Both the position numbers and the translations under genes were made by a program. DNA of 64,000 bases. Origin: Aspidiotus rigidus. Its lineage: Eukaryota; Arthropoda; Insecta; Hemiptera; Diaspididae. The stretch spans positions 868,001 through 932,000 of the forward strand of contig JAVHKY010000034.1 of assembly GCA_035079385.1 (NCBI GenBank). Reading direction: 5' to 3'. The notes under the pieces were generated by a model that ran no database searches, was not told the origin of the DNA, and was given only the letters and a program-made list of their open reading frames with translations. Shown piece by piece: positions 20,030 to 31,801 of the stretch; the stretch's first letter is position 1, and every line of letters begins with the position of its first letter.

Positions 20030-21493
20030 TAATTTTGAGCGAATAAGACTTTTGTATAGAAGAAGGAGTAACTTTCTGTTGCAGCCTTTAGATAGATGAG
20101 ATATGTATTTTATTATGTTTAGAGCGCGTGTGCATTTGGCTTTGAGGGTTTTGATGTGGGGGGCCCAGGTAAGTTTTTGGTCAAAATGTAAGCCGAGAAG
20201 TTTGCCGTAGTTACGAGATGGGATTTGGAAGTTTTGTAGAATTAGAGGAGGTAAGGAGGGGATAGGATTTTTTTTGAAAATAACTGAGTAGGTTTTTGAG
20301 GAAGAAAATCTGAATCCTCTTTTTGATGTCCATGTAGTGATTGAGTTAAGGGTATCCTGTAGGAGTCTGTGGGCTCTTTGCGGATTTGCTGAACGGATAG
20401 TGATGTTATAGTCATCAGCGAAAAGACGCTGGGTGAGGGGGGGGGGGGTTCACATTTGGTGATATCATTTATTGCTATTAGAAAAAGTAAGACACTGAAG
20501 ACTTCTCCTTGAGGGACTCCATTTTGCACCGAAAGGGGAGGGGAGGTTATGTTATTGATTCTTACTAGAAGGGTTCTGTCGTTAAGAAAAGTTTGTGGGA
20601 TGTTAGGGAGGTGGCCTCGGAGACCAATTTCGTAAAGTTCGGTAGAGATGAGGTGTCTCCATACCCGGGGAAAGGCCTCTTGGAGATCAAAGAAGATAGA
20701 GTATAGGGAGGATTTGTTATTGGTGACATCGTTGATTTGAGATTGGAGATCATAAAGGGGTTGTATAGTGTTCCGTCCTTTTCTGAAGCCATATTGGAAG
20801 GGAGAGAGGATGTTATAAGATTCTAGATACCACAAGAGTCTTTTGTTCAGAATTTTTTGAAATAATTTGCCAAGAACGCTAGAAAGGGCTATGGGGCGAT
20901 ATGAGGCAGGGAGGAGAGGGTCCGAGCCAGGTTTCAATATGGGGAGAATGATGACTGTTTTCCAGAAGATAGGATAGGTGTTTTGTGAAAAAATAGAGTT
21001 GAATAAAGAAAGAAGATAAGTGAGCGAGTTTGGATGGAGATTCTTTATCATGGCCGCGTGAATGTTGTTAAGTCCGGGGGAGGCGTTTCTCAGATTTTTA
21101 TTTATATGTAGTATTCGATAATTCGTTTTCGGAGATGGGGAGGTTGTATGGAAGAGGTTCATTTGAAGGAGGATCAAAAGATATATCAAATTTTTCTTGT
21201 TGGAGTTTGTATTCTAAAAAGTCGGGGTCGTAGTTAGCGTTGGAGAATACTGAGGTATAATGTTTAGCTAGGATTTCGGAGATGAGTAGGGGATCTGAGG
21301 TTATTGAGTGATCTGTTTTTAGTTGACTGATAGAACGAAAAGAACCATTACCCGTGAGTTTTTTAATATCTCTCCACATGGTGGAGATAGACACAGGATG
21401 GTTCAACCCCGCTACAAATGTACTCCAGGACTGTTTCTTACCGGAACGGACCAGGACTCTTGCTTTCGCGCGGGCTTTTTTGTATAGGATCAA
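20030..21493 (-). pseudogene. LINE reverse transcriptase domain, frameshifted
   Basis: Copies LINE RNA at the target site. Visible blocks: WKTVIILPILKPGSDP, SYRPIALSSVLGKLFQKI, LSPFQYGFRKGRNT, FDLQEAF (palm aspartate), NGVPQGEVFSVLLF, and, in another frame after the G-run, LFADDYNITI with the catalytic FADD, then GLHFDQKLTW. The upstream part (about 21493-21100) contains SMWRDIKKLTG in a second frame. A frameshift near 21100-21180 and one at 20440 disable it. The FADD box is itself intact. Confidence 0.9.
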
Positions 21494-21790
21494 GTCGGAT
21501 TGTGTGCGAGTGCAATTGTACGTGCGGAGGGCTTTTTTGCGGTTTTTAATGGCTAGTTGGATCTCATTTGACCACCATGGAACTTGATTTGGTTTCTTTT
21601 TTCCTGAAGAGCGCGGTATGGAAGATTCTGCGGAGTCGGTAATGAATTTTGTGAAAGTTTGTAGGGCTGTGGAACAGTTGAGGGGTCTGGAAGGGAGGAG
21701 GTATTTGAAGTAAGGTCGTAAAAGAGATCCCAGTTTGCTTTGTTAATAAGCCAGCGAGAGGCAGTTGAGAAATTTTCATTGGATAGAGAT

Positions 21791-22736
21791 TGTGATTGAT
21801 TGAATCATAATTTCTTGTAATTTTCATGTTTATTCCACGCAGATCATCGTGGGATATCCCCTTACTCATGTCATGTATGCACGTCCAAGTAATGTCCTTA
21901 CAAAATGCCTTAAGAATCCTCCCACTTTTCGGGGATAAAATAGGGAAGGAATGAGGACATTTGGAAAATAGGCATGACGTTTTTCACCAAATCTCTTGTA
22001 CCTCATCATGCCCCCATTTCTGGGGACATAACAGGGAATTCATATTCAATAAAAACCTTAACAATTTTTTTCATTGCATAGTGAATTTATACTTATATCC
22101 ATCTAACATACTCGTAAGGCAGCCTACCTTTCAGCGTTGATACGTATGAAAACTTCCGGTACTTGCGAAACACGTGTGCACATAAATTAAAAATACTTTG
22201 TTAAAAGAAAGGTAAATAACTCAAATTAAAATTTAATCAACATTTCCTGGAAAGATTTCTCGAGCAATGATCTTCCTAACTTGTACCTCTCGGACAAACA
22301 AAGCGAATAAAGACGTTTGATTCAGAAGAAAAGTCATTCACTCATTTGGTACAAAATTCTTAATACCAATTTGAATAAATCTCTGACTCACACTTGTGGG
22401 CAGCATTGGAATATGCAAGCCGCTGTTTTAGAGTAGTCTCGATCATCTGATCACGCAAAAAGATAAGGAATGGAGACTATCTTATCGCCTTAATGGCGCC
22501 CTCACTCGATGATAGGACACAAATACAACAGTCGCCGACAGAGATCAAAAAGTCATTTACTACCAGAAATTCGAACACAATATCGTAAAAAAATCACAGT
22601 ACCATTTCCCTGTCTACAGTCAGAAACGTCAAATTTCTAAGAAGTATGTTACACATATGATTGCACACGTTATCGTAAAGACGACTCGCGTTTTCCGGGC
22701 GTTTCAACGAGAGCTACTCGTACCCTGTCGTTCTTG
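21791..22736. other. Unassigned sequence inside the large inverted repeat
   Basis: No gene seen. 21885-22050 has two loose copies of a ggggataaaatagggaa / ggggacataacaggga word. The LINE 5' junction lies somewhere near 21770-21870. Confidence 0.4.
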
Positions 22737-23073
22737 ATGCGCTACTACTCATTACAATCATACTCGAAGGCGCGTATTCTAAACATAATCGCTTCGTGTA
22801 CGACAACGGTGAGATTTATGAGGAAAACACTTGGAACAACTTTTATGTAAAATTTTACGAGGAACATTTTTTCACTGAGTATATTTTTCCTAGAGTCGAT
22901 ATTTATCGAGATATGGCCAAAAAACAGATATTTTAGGCGCCATCTTGAATTCTAAGGGGGGTTCGGGGGGCACCCCTTTCAAAAATGATCGTTCAAGTCC
23001 TATCTATCATCATACCAAACAGTATCAAATAACTCCAAGTTGCAGTATTCGACAATTTTCTGTCACTAACCGC
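22737..23073 (-). repeat. Right arm of a large inverted repeat
   Basis: Partner of 16880-17210. In this arm the peptide frame (plus strand, around AYSKHNRFVYDNG to MAKKQIF) stays open longer than in the left arm, which has a frameshift. Possible terminal repeats of an old DNA transposon or a fold-back element; no target duplication was identified. Confidence 0.85.
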
Positions 23074-23099
23074 TAGTACTACAACTCTTGGTCCTAATG

Positions 23100-23493
23100 T
23101 CAGTCTCTGTGCCGAAGCAGGCGAACCTGCCGTTCACTGTCGCATTCTAACGTCAGTTGCCAACTTCCTCGCATCTTCAACTCAATTTCTGGAACTCCCT
23201 ACGACATTGCTTTCTCCTGCCCTCGAAATTCCTTCCTCAATTTTCTTAAACCCAATCTTGACACCCTCCTCAAACTCAACTCCCTTCTCCCTATTAAATC
23301 ATCCATTCCTCCATGGTTATTATCACTCCTCCGACTATCAGATTCGACCTCACGAGTTTTCCCAATCAAATAACTCCGCCTACCGTAAACTAATCACAAA
23401 AATTATCGCGGAATTCCCCGATCTAATAATATGTTACAAGAATGACTCTAAAACGAAAAATAAAACTGGCTACGCATACTCGTACTCCATCTA
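23100..23493 (+). mobile_element. LINE fragment (end of RT to start of RNase H)
   Basis: Plus-strand relic: SLCAEAGEPAVHCRILTSV and ANFLASS (after the RT), then IICYKNDSKTKNKTGYAYSYSI, the RNase H start, in which the usual TDGS is KNDS. Related to, but clearly diverged from, the LINE at 18505-21790. It abuts the outer border of the right inverted-repeat arm. Confidence 0.7.
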
Positions 23494-26400
23494 GGATCCT
23501 TGCTCAAATAAAAATAATTCCATTCAACGTAGAGAATTTAGTTTTCAAATAAATATAGAATAATGCGTTGGAAAATCTAGTTGTAGTCCTGGTAAAAAAT
23601 TCAACAATTTCTAGTGCACGTAAAGCGGTCTATTCCGTAGGCGAAATCAATTACATACAGTACGAACAATAAAGTTGTAATCTAAATGTTTTTATTCCTC
23701 GTGAATTATCGGGTCGTCAACTATATTATAGAAGAAGTCAACAATTAATTTCGAATGACCTTTCGGAATATCACGCCGAAGTTTAACGGCATCAAATCAA
23801 CAAGTAGGCTACTTTTTTTTCCGAGAAGGAGTCAAACGAACAATTTTTCAACTGAAAAGAATGAGAAATTCTTTCAATCTCTGCAAATTCATATATTTAA
23901 TAACGTAAGTACGTCAATAATGATGGGTACCCATTTGATTTAACAAATAAGACCGCCTTTCGTACGCATTTAATTCGCGTCGAATTTTTCAAAACGATCC
24001 GAGTTAATAGCCCGTTCAAAAAATGAAAGCAAGGTTAATAACATAAAGAAAGAAAGAAAAAATTTCAATTTTTTAGTCATGTAAGCAAGTTACACGTCAC
24101 TATTTCGAGAAACCAAGTCCTAATAGCAACAATGTGGCCAATTTTTCGGTCCGATATTTTCAATACCTAGCTTTGGTTACGTGACTTATGAACTCCCGAA
24201 GTTTTTGAAAAGTAATAAAATTAGAATAATTATAGTAACTCAGAAAGATGGTTTGGTAGATAGTTGTAGGTAACTTCGTTAAAAACGCGTAAATCAAAGT
24301 AAGAAAAATATCTCAAAAAATTTAGATTCTCCCATTTGGGAGAAATATTGAATCATTATGATACCTGCGTCTTTCCTTGGGACTCCATATAAGTTAGGCC
24401 TAGTTGTAATAAGGGATTTAGTGTGATGGAGGCTTTTATTGTTAGGCCTGGTATAGCCTAGTATAATGAAGACTAAGAATACAGGTCCCAAAATAGCGAA
24501 GATCAAAATTTGTCCAACTCCCTCTGACGTCATTTTCATTACGCAAACAGAATAACCTCCAGCCCTAAGACATATCCTTGTCAACCTTATTTGGCCAACT
24601 TATTGGTGCTTATTCATTAGTCAGCGTCTATAAGGAGCTTCCTGTTTGACTTCATCCCAATCCTTGATCTTTTTAAGTTCCAAGATGTCCACGCTACGTA
24701 AAGAACATTTGGTATTCGTCGGCCTGAAGTCAAAAGGTCGTACATAACTCCCAAAATTAGTGGTTTTGAGTTGATGATGGTTTCTAGTTCTCGTGTAAAT
24801 AATTCATCGTTCTAGAGGGATAAAATGATGTATAATTCATTATATAATTATGCGAAAAATAACAAATTATTTTCCATTTATCGTAACTCCATTCAGCACC
24901 ATAGAAAGTTGTTTTTTGACTCTCCTGTAAAATTACCATTTTCCAAGATACGACATTTTGACTCTAGGCTGACGTATTGTACAATATGATTGATTAAAAA
25001 ACTAACCTCAGCTTTCCCTAGTATTGCGAAATGAGCGAAAAATTAAATTATGAGATCGCTCATGATTTTTAGAGACACTGATATAATTATCTGCACACAT
25101 ATTTGCATAGAAAAAACGAGGATAAAACATTCTAAGTCGAAAGGAAAAAAGTAATTAAAGAGAAATAAAAATGTAACCTGTTGGCATTTATACGACGTGG
25201 TAACATTTCTGATTGTTGTAATCAACTATGCTAATGAAAATTCGATTGAATTTCTCTTTCAACCTAAGTAGATACGAATACATGGTACATCTAGGAATCG
25301 GCATTAAAAGTACAATCGTATCATATTGTTGAATCAACGATTAATTGTATTCAACATAATTATTAGAGATAGATTTTCGAGAATGTGGAAAAAGAGACCA
25401 CTCGAAAAACAACTCCAATTTGTTCCAGCAGCGTAAAATATGTCACATCGACCAGTTTTTCCTTTGATTTTTTTTTTTTTCTAGGATATAAGTATGTTTA
25501 AAGGAAATTTTATAAGAAAAACGGGAATTATGATCAATCATCTTTGGAAATTATGTGTAATCCCCATAATTTTAGGCAAAGGAATGACATTAATTGTCTA
25601 CTATTCATCAAGTAATTTGAAATAGGTAACTTTCGATTCTACTTCTTGGGATATTCTGTGCTATACTATGATGACTTTTATCTACTCTCAATCAAATTTA
25701 TAAATTTATCACATAATAGGTAACGTAATTACCTAGGCCGTGAATAATTTCGAATACCACATCGTGAATTCAATTAATTTCATTTTCCTTGCTAAAATTT
25801 CGCAAATCTATACTGTAATGATCATTATTTATTTTCATTTGTATCATTAAATTTTTAAACTTGAAATATTTTTCGAAAAAGAAAAAAAAAAAAAAAAAAA
25901 AAATCGCAAGTCTATTTACCTTTGTTCCGAAGATGGTTTATTTGTATTAACCGAGAGTTCTCAACAATTTTCATTTTCAATTTTTTTAATCTATATTATA
26001 TACTTTGTGATCTCCCTAAAATATCAGTAAAACCTTGTCGTTCTCAAATGAAATTAGTATTATTTTTTAATACAATATTTTCGATTTAAAATACTCTTAA
26101 AGAAGTTTGCACTTGGACCATTTTTTGATTCGGTACTCACAAAATTACCAAGTACGATACTATCCTCATACTTGGGCACATAGTTTTTAGTTTTCAAAAC
26201 GATCTTCTAAAAAATATTTCCCCACATTTATTTATTTATTTAAGCAACACCACTAAAGTATTGCCAAAGAGTATTGCAAGTCTGAAATTATCGTGTTCAA
26301 AAATATTCCAAGTCGGAAACTATTCTCATAGGTATACTTGTGTAAGTTAATTAGTTAGTTTTTTTTCAAAAAATATCTAAAAAATTATGTGATGAATTTA

Positions 26401-27303
26401 AAACAAAAGAAAAACATCAAACGAAATTTACTATGGTAGTCAGTATAATATTTTTGACAATATACGATCTTTGTCACTGAGAGTGACATTAATAAAAAAA
26501 TAAGAAACAGATTGTTTTTTTATTTTACGAATTAGGTAAGGTACGCTCATCGCGTACAAAATCTTTTTAGTAATAGATGAAATTCGCGATGATAACTAGA
26601 TTTAATCATTATCACAAGTAAATTTGATGAAAAACAAAAGAAAGGTACTTTAAAATCGTGCAAGTGCAGGTATGAGGCTCAAAGAAATAGCGAAAAAATA
26701 TTTTGCTTTTCTTCTTTCTGTTAATTTCGCTGAGAATTTTTGATATTCTAAAGGTGGATGAAAACTAAATTTTGTTGGACGTTAACAACGAAGTGCGGAG
26801 CGAGACGAGGGTCTTCGGATCTTAGCCCGACGAACGATGTTGATCGTCGATTTGAAATCGATTATCGATCATAATCGATTAAGAATTTATTTCTTCTGGA
26901 GTCTTGATCCAAGTCCTCTTCGTTCACGTGACGTCACTAACTGCTAACATCGAGCAATTTTGATCGATAGTGCGCGATATTCTGCGATAGTATCGCAGAA
27001 TTTTGCAATAGTATCATGCGATGGTGCTTAGAACATTATCGACTCCCATAAGAATACACAGGGAACATTTCGATTATGTGTTAGTACTTCAAAATGAGAA
27101 ATAAATAAGGAATTCAACGTTGATAATCAAGATCTGGAAGATCTCAAGTATTTGAGAATGTATTTTTCGTTTCTCACTTTATTCTTCTATTCAAATATGA
27201 GCAAATGATCGAATTCAATTTTTCTTCTTATGGAAAAGTCCGTGTAAAAAAAGTTTGTTTACTTTCCCTAAGCACCATCGATCACAAATCTCGAAATTAT
27301 TTT
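23494..27303. other. Intergenic, no gene seen
   Basis: 3.8 kb, AT-rich. 24390-24475 has several aggcctagt/cctagtata words. A-run at 25879-25901. 26830-27010 is rich in atcgat words and repeated gcgatagtatcgcag-like hairpins (a sequence around 26970-27015). Confidence 0.55.
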
Positions 27304-27703
27304 GAATACAACGATGCTGTGACGTAAGAGGATTCGGGCCGGACAGCGCTAGCATCGCGCTGAGTCTTTACCTAGCGGGGAGGAATTGAAAACGGGAGCT
27401 TAACTATGGCAGTGTATGGGGAAAAGATGAAAAAGTCAAAATAACCCTTGAATGACGCAGATTTGACGGACGACATCCCATGAAAGATGTTGAAAAATGA
27501 AAATTCTACAAATTAGATGAGATGACAAAATCTTCAATTCCTCTTCATTCAAGAGTTATTCCAAGTTTTTCATTTTTTCCCCATATACCGCCATAGTGGA
27601 GCTCCCGTTTTCAATTTCGGCAAAAATACAATTTTAGGTAAACGAACCAAGTATAATTAGCGATCCTAGAGGATGACCGGCCCAAATTGCGTCGTTGTAT
27701 TCC
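27304..27703. mobile_element. Fold-back MITE-like element (~400 bp)
   Basis: Outer ends gaatacaacgatgc (27304) and gcgtcgttgtattc (about 27690-27703) are inverted. An inner pair is also inverted and long: ttgaaaacgggagct...ctatggcagtgtatgggg (27385-27430) against the reverse complement of ccccatataccgccatag...agctcccgttttcaa (27577-27620). No coding capacity, so it depended on another transposase. I could not fix a target duplication. Confidence 0.7.
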
Positions 27704-28130
27704 TTGTTGAAATCGACCTCACGTCGACTTTTTTTTATCGACTGCTTTCTTAGGTTGATTGCAAGTCGGTTTGTATCGTAGTTCTCTGGGCTGGTCAACT
27801 TGGGATCGTCGATCTGTTAGTGTCCAGTCACCATTTCCCTACACATATGCAGGAGTCTTAAAATAATAAAACGAAGGACCATTGAAAATCTTAATTATTC
27901 TTGATCAGAATTGGCACAATATCAACGTTAATTTTTAGTCAACAGTAAAAACTCACTTTAGACCTCGACTTTGAAACCCTATCAAATTGTGCAGTTTGAA
28001 TCTGCGAAATTTCGACGTCGAAGATGAGTCGGTGGTACAGAGAAGCGTTCGATATATGATCGACGTTGGCGGAACTAAATCGGCCCAAGATAACGTCGAT
28101 TTTGAGTCGACTTCTGGTCAAAATAAGGAG
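27704..28130. repeat. TCGA-rich degenerate repeat, cluster 1
   Basis: Dispersed words gtcgattt, agtcgact and atcgactgct, with the longer consensus part atcgactgc..ggttgatt..ctggtcaactt..atcgtcgatctg also found in the clarin first intron. Same family as the clusters at 39590-39800 and 42250-45810. Confidence 0.65.
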
Positions 28131-28423
28131 TCGAGGGAGGGATACTCCGAAAAGTTATTAATGAGAGTATTGCAGCAGAAAATTTCAGCTTTGGCTTTTG
28201 GCTCAAACTTACGACCTTGAGAAATTTGACTTTCGGCTTTTACAAAAATTCAGGTGGCTTCTTCAGCTGATTTTCGGCTAATCAATAATATAAAGCAATA
28301 TGAGTCGAGATGAAACGATCAGGAGAATTGGAACTTTGTCATTCGTATGGAAAGTACCCATTCTCCAGTTTCTGTTATCTCCATTGGATAACTGCACTAC
28401 AGGCTTCTGTGCTCTTTGTTATA

Positions 28424-28507
28424 CTCTGTCCACGTTAAAAAAGGATAGAAAGTAGTACGAGGTACGTACTTCGTACTACTTCCTATCCTTTCTTAACATG
28501 AACAGAG
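28424..28507. repeat. 84-bp near-perfect palindrome (hairpin)
   Basis: Arms of about 40 bp: ctctgtccacgttaa...aaggatagaaagtagtacga against tcgtactacttcctatcctttcttaac..gaacagag, meeting at a ggtacgtact centre. Few mismatches. Could form a cruciform or, if transcribed, a long RNA hairpin. May be a tiny fold-back transposon. Confidence 0.8.
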
Positions 28508-28789
28508 AATAGTTCTTCGCTTTCTTCGGCAAAAACAGTCTGGCCGAAGGAGAGGAGCAGTTGAACTTGAAATTCGCACACTCAAGCAGTCTATTTTCTC
28601 ATTTTGCGGGAATCGGGAAAGCTAAAAATAACCTGAAAAAATTTGGTTTATTTTGGCTTTTGGCTTACAAAGTTTTAAATAAAGCTGGCTTTTAGCTTAT
28701 CTTTTATCAATAAAAATTCAGATGAATTCGACTTTTGGCTTTGAGCTGGTTACAATATTCTGGCTAAAATCTGGAGGACACCATTTCGA

Positions 28790-28930
28790 GTCGAACTCAA
28801 AAATCAAAACATTCGTGCGTAATTGGCTTCACGCACTTCCTCATTCTTTTTTCGATGTCAGCATTCAACAACTGCCAACCTCATGGCAAAAATGCATAGA
28901 TTGTAGAGGAGAGTATATAGAAAAATAATA
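28790..28930 (+). mobile_element. Mariner-type transposase, C-terminal scrap
   Basis: The plus frame ends FVRNWLHALPHSFF, DVSIQQLPTSWQKCIDC, RGEYIEK then stop. The spacing L..LP.W.KC....G.Y.E at the very C-terminus is the usual end of mariner-family transposases. The catalytic D,D34D part is not present upstream, so it is a remnant. Confidence 0.55.
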
Positions 28931-29569
28931 AATATTTTGTTTCATATATTCTCTCACTAATTAATGTTCAGAGCGAAAGTCCGGTTTATATTTGACTCGC
29001 CTTTGTACTTACGTCCGTGGAGATTAGCCTATTCGAAATGAAGACGCTGAATAACGGTGAAGTTAAAATAATGTTTTTTCCAATTTTTTTTTTTTTCGAA
29101 ATTCTCAGAACTCAAAATTCTTCGTTTCTCGTCTTCTTGCTAAATTAACTAATAATTCTGTTCGGATACTAGTGGAGAGTCCGCGTCGAAAAGCCTGTTT
29201 CGCTGACTTTGAATCTGAACTACTTATTACTCCAGGAAGTTTAGTAACTTATTTCTTTTCCTTGTACATAATACTTTTCATGCAACTTTTCTAATTTATC
29301 AATTTTAATCATGTAATTATTGTGTTTGTAACACGTGTTATTACTGCTTAATGAAAATAAAGGACAAAGTAAAACGGTAAAAATACTTTTACTTGAGATA
29401 ACGAGGTACTTTAAAAATAAGAAAACATACAGTAAAGGACATAGGTAATTTTCATTTTTCGGAGATCATGAGTAGAGGTAGAGAGGTCGATTACTTCTTA
29501 TACAACAAACAATTACAAATAATGAGTAGAGAGGTTGATTACCTCCTATACAAGAAACAATTACCAATA
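28931..29569. other. Intergenic, no gene seen
   Basis: AT-rich with no supported feature. 29470-29560 holds two loose copies of a gagtagagaggttgattacctcctatac word that grades into the tandem repeat that follows. Confidence 0.5.
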
Positions 29570-29800
29570 ATACTCGTAGTACCTACAGAATAACAAAATG
29601 TACGAGGCAGGTTGCCTCTTCTAAAACGATTGAAACTGAGTAGTACAGAATAAAGAGAACGTACTAGACAGATTACCTCTTCTAAAACGATTGAAAGTAA
29701 GTAGTACAGAATAAGAAAACGCACGAGACTCATTATCCCATTGAAAACGATTGAAAAGTAAGTATTGTCCAATAAGGAAAAGTACAACCGAGAATATAAG
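29470..29800. repeat. Degenerate tandem repeat, unit ~60-67 bp
   Basis: About four to five loose copies of a unit containing gtagtacagaataa..aacg, gaggcaggttacctcttctaaaacgattgaaa. It lies directly 3' of the small spliced gene and may be in its 3' UTR. Confidence 0.6.
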
Positions 29801-29828
29801 TAATGTCTTTTTCTTCGAAGAAAATGCC

Positions 29829-30505
29829 CTACAGTGGGGGTGAAATCCAGCTAATATAAATATCTCCAGGTATATTTGATGCTTTGCAGAGCTGTTCTGC
29901 ATACTGCTTGCGAAGCGATAGATTAATCAACGACGAGGTCGCCAGTTCTTCGAAGTCCCGTCTAACTGTCATTAGGAATTCTAGTTTCTTTGCACCTTGT
30001 AAATCCTTCACATCTAAATCGGAATAAATTTAAGATAAATATTGCGAAGGCTTTCCCGGAACAAATGAACAATATTTTAAAATACCATCTAGATTGAGCT
30101 CATCGAAACCCAAGTCGGAAACTCGTGATCCTGACGAAGCACTTGATAATGGCGACGAATGATTGGAACCATTTTCATCAGACTTCGACATTTTCGATTC
30201 CTCCTCATCGACATACTCGGCGCTATTCGAAAAATAATAGTGATTAAAAATAGAAAATAACAAATAGTTGTCACTATAAAAAGGAAGAATAAACTTACAG
30301 ATTGGTGATACTCGAACGAATATTTCTTTGCATTTCCATGCTCACAGACAACGATTTTCGTTCTTCTGTCATATAGTTGAAATATTTTTCAATAAAGGGT
30401 TTTACAGCAGTGGGCAACATTACACGATTAAACTTTCGACAATATTTTGATCTTAACCGTTTCCTAAGATGAATAGAAGACATGCTTCTTAGATTCGACA
30501 AGGAA
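29829..30505 (-). CDS. Unidentified small spliced gene, at least 3 exons, about 168 aa
   Basis: Exons 30299-30505 (start ATG 30481-30483 if this is the first coding exon), 30086-30222 and 29829-30013. Splice phases agree: donor ...aatct|gtaagt joins acceptor atag|cgcc, and ...gatg|gtattt joins ttag|atgtga. The product is basic at the N-terminus (SSIHLRKRLRSKYCRKFNR), then acidic and Ser-rich (EYVDEEESKMSKSDENG, SSPLSSASSGS), and ends with a helical, charged segment (DLQGAKKLEFLMTVRRDFEELA, given here only to show character). An acceptor-like tttacag at 30506-30512 means a further upstream exon is possible. I do not recognise the family. No signal peptide or membrane segment. Matching phases across three exons argue for a real gene. 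Confidence 0.5.
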
Positions 30506-31801
30506 CTGTAAAGAAACAATACCATTCAGATTCTCTAGTTCGATAAAGTTACAGTCGAAAGTTATTTACGTGTTCCTGTTACTTCGTGTTCAGATCTTCG
30601 TAAGTCAAGAGCAGACGACTTTCGTACTCGACTACTCGTATGTAGTTAGTCACAGTTCATTCATCGTAGTATACAGGTCTTCGTGTAGGTTCTCCTTGAA
30701 CATAGCTTCGTGCCCACAGTACTCAGCACACTGTACAATTTCAATTACGTTATTATACTTCGTGTATTAAAGAATCGTACTCCGTGTAAACGTTCAAGTT
30801 AATTTATTCGAATGATCTTCGTGACAAAACCTCGTCCACACAACAGAAACGGACCTCCACAATAACAGTTTGTCCGTTTAGTGATAAGAAAAGAGACAAG
30901 TTTGTCCGTTTTACTATACCTGTCCTCCTCTGTATTTCTCATACATATGAGCGAATCATCCTGTAATAACCTAATAATTCTGTGCTGTATAGTCAACTCA
31001 GACTAGACTAATTCACGAAAACTAAAATGAATTACCAGAAAACACTTCTCAATTTCATTATTTAACGATTCTAAGAAACAATATTGCTTCCTGAATACAT
31101 CTCGTAGAAGCAAATTAGAAAAATAACTCACTATTATTCACCCTACGAGAACGATGATGACGAGAACAGTAACATTCGTTTTGTTTTCAATTTATGTAAC
31201 CCATTACTCAGATATAATTAAGGTATCGAGAAGTGTTTTCTGCGAATAAAGTAAAAGAAATTAACTAATTGTTAATTAGATTACATCGTTTTTAAGCATA
31301 AAAATATGAGAGAAACCATTACTGTATTCGACTAGGTGGAATTAAACGAAGAAAATACCTCAGTCATCTTATGAGTAACTCCTCAAGAGTATCATCTTAT
31401 CAAGGTTAACCTGTGGCTGTGTAGGCTGTGGAATGATAAAAATTGAAAGCAACTTTTCTCCTGATTAGAATGAACAGCGGTAACAATTGTTAAATTTATC
31501 TCTAATAGAGTGGTGCATTTATTTTTATTCAAATTTGCCGCTCCTTAGATTATTTGAATTTTCAAATTTTTTCAGGGACAAAATGCTTGTAAGCAAGACT
31601 AAGGAGACTCAAATCAGTTTTAAACCATACACTATACCTATGCATTTATAAATTTTACAATTATTGTGGATTCATAATAATATTATTACAATTTTTTAAT
31701 TTTTTAGTCTAAAATTCATTTTGAGGACTCAGTTAATCAGTGACTATTCTCATGTAGGAGTTGATTCATTTTCAAAAAATTATAAAATAATTTAATAAAA
31801 T
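30506..31801. other. Intergenic, no gene seen
   Basis: 30540-30790 is rich in cttcgtg/ttcgtactcg words. No coding region supported. 31500-31800 grades into the AT-rich composition of the virus-like block, but no terminal repeat is visible. Confidence 0.5.

Larger units (their letters stand above)
18505..21790 (-). mobile_element. LINE (non-LTR retrotransposon, RT plus RNase H), 5'-truncated and broken
   Basis: Minus-strand element ending in an A-rich tail (T-run at 18508-18521). From 5' to 3': scraps of the region after the endonuclease (21860-21100), reverse transcriptase (21190-20100), RNase H (19720-19200) and a C-terminal Cys/His segment near 19000-18800. The apurinic endonuclease is absent, so it is 5'-truncated. 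RT with RNase H places it in the Jockey/I-related non-LTR group; the clade needs a tree. The long poly-G run at 20439-20450 breaks the RT frame just before the catalytic loop. It inserted within the large inverted repeat. Confidence 0.9.
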
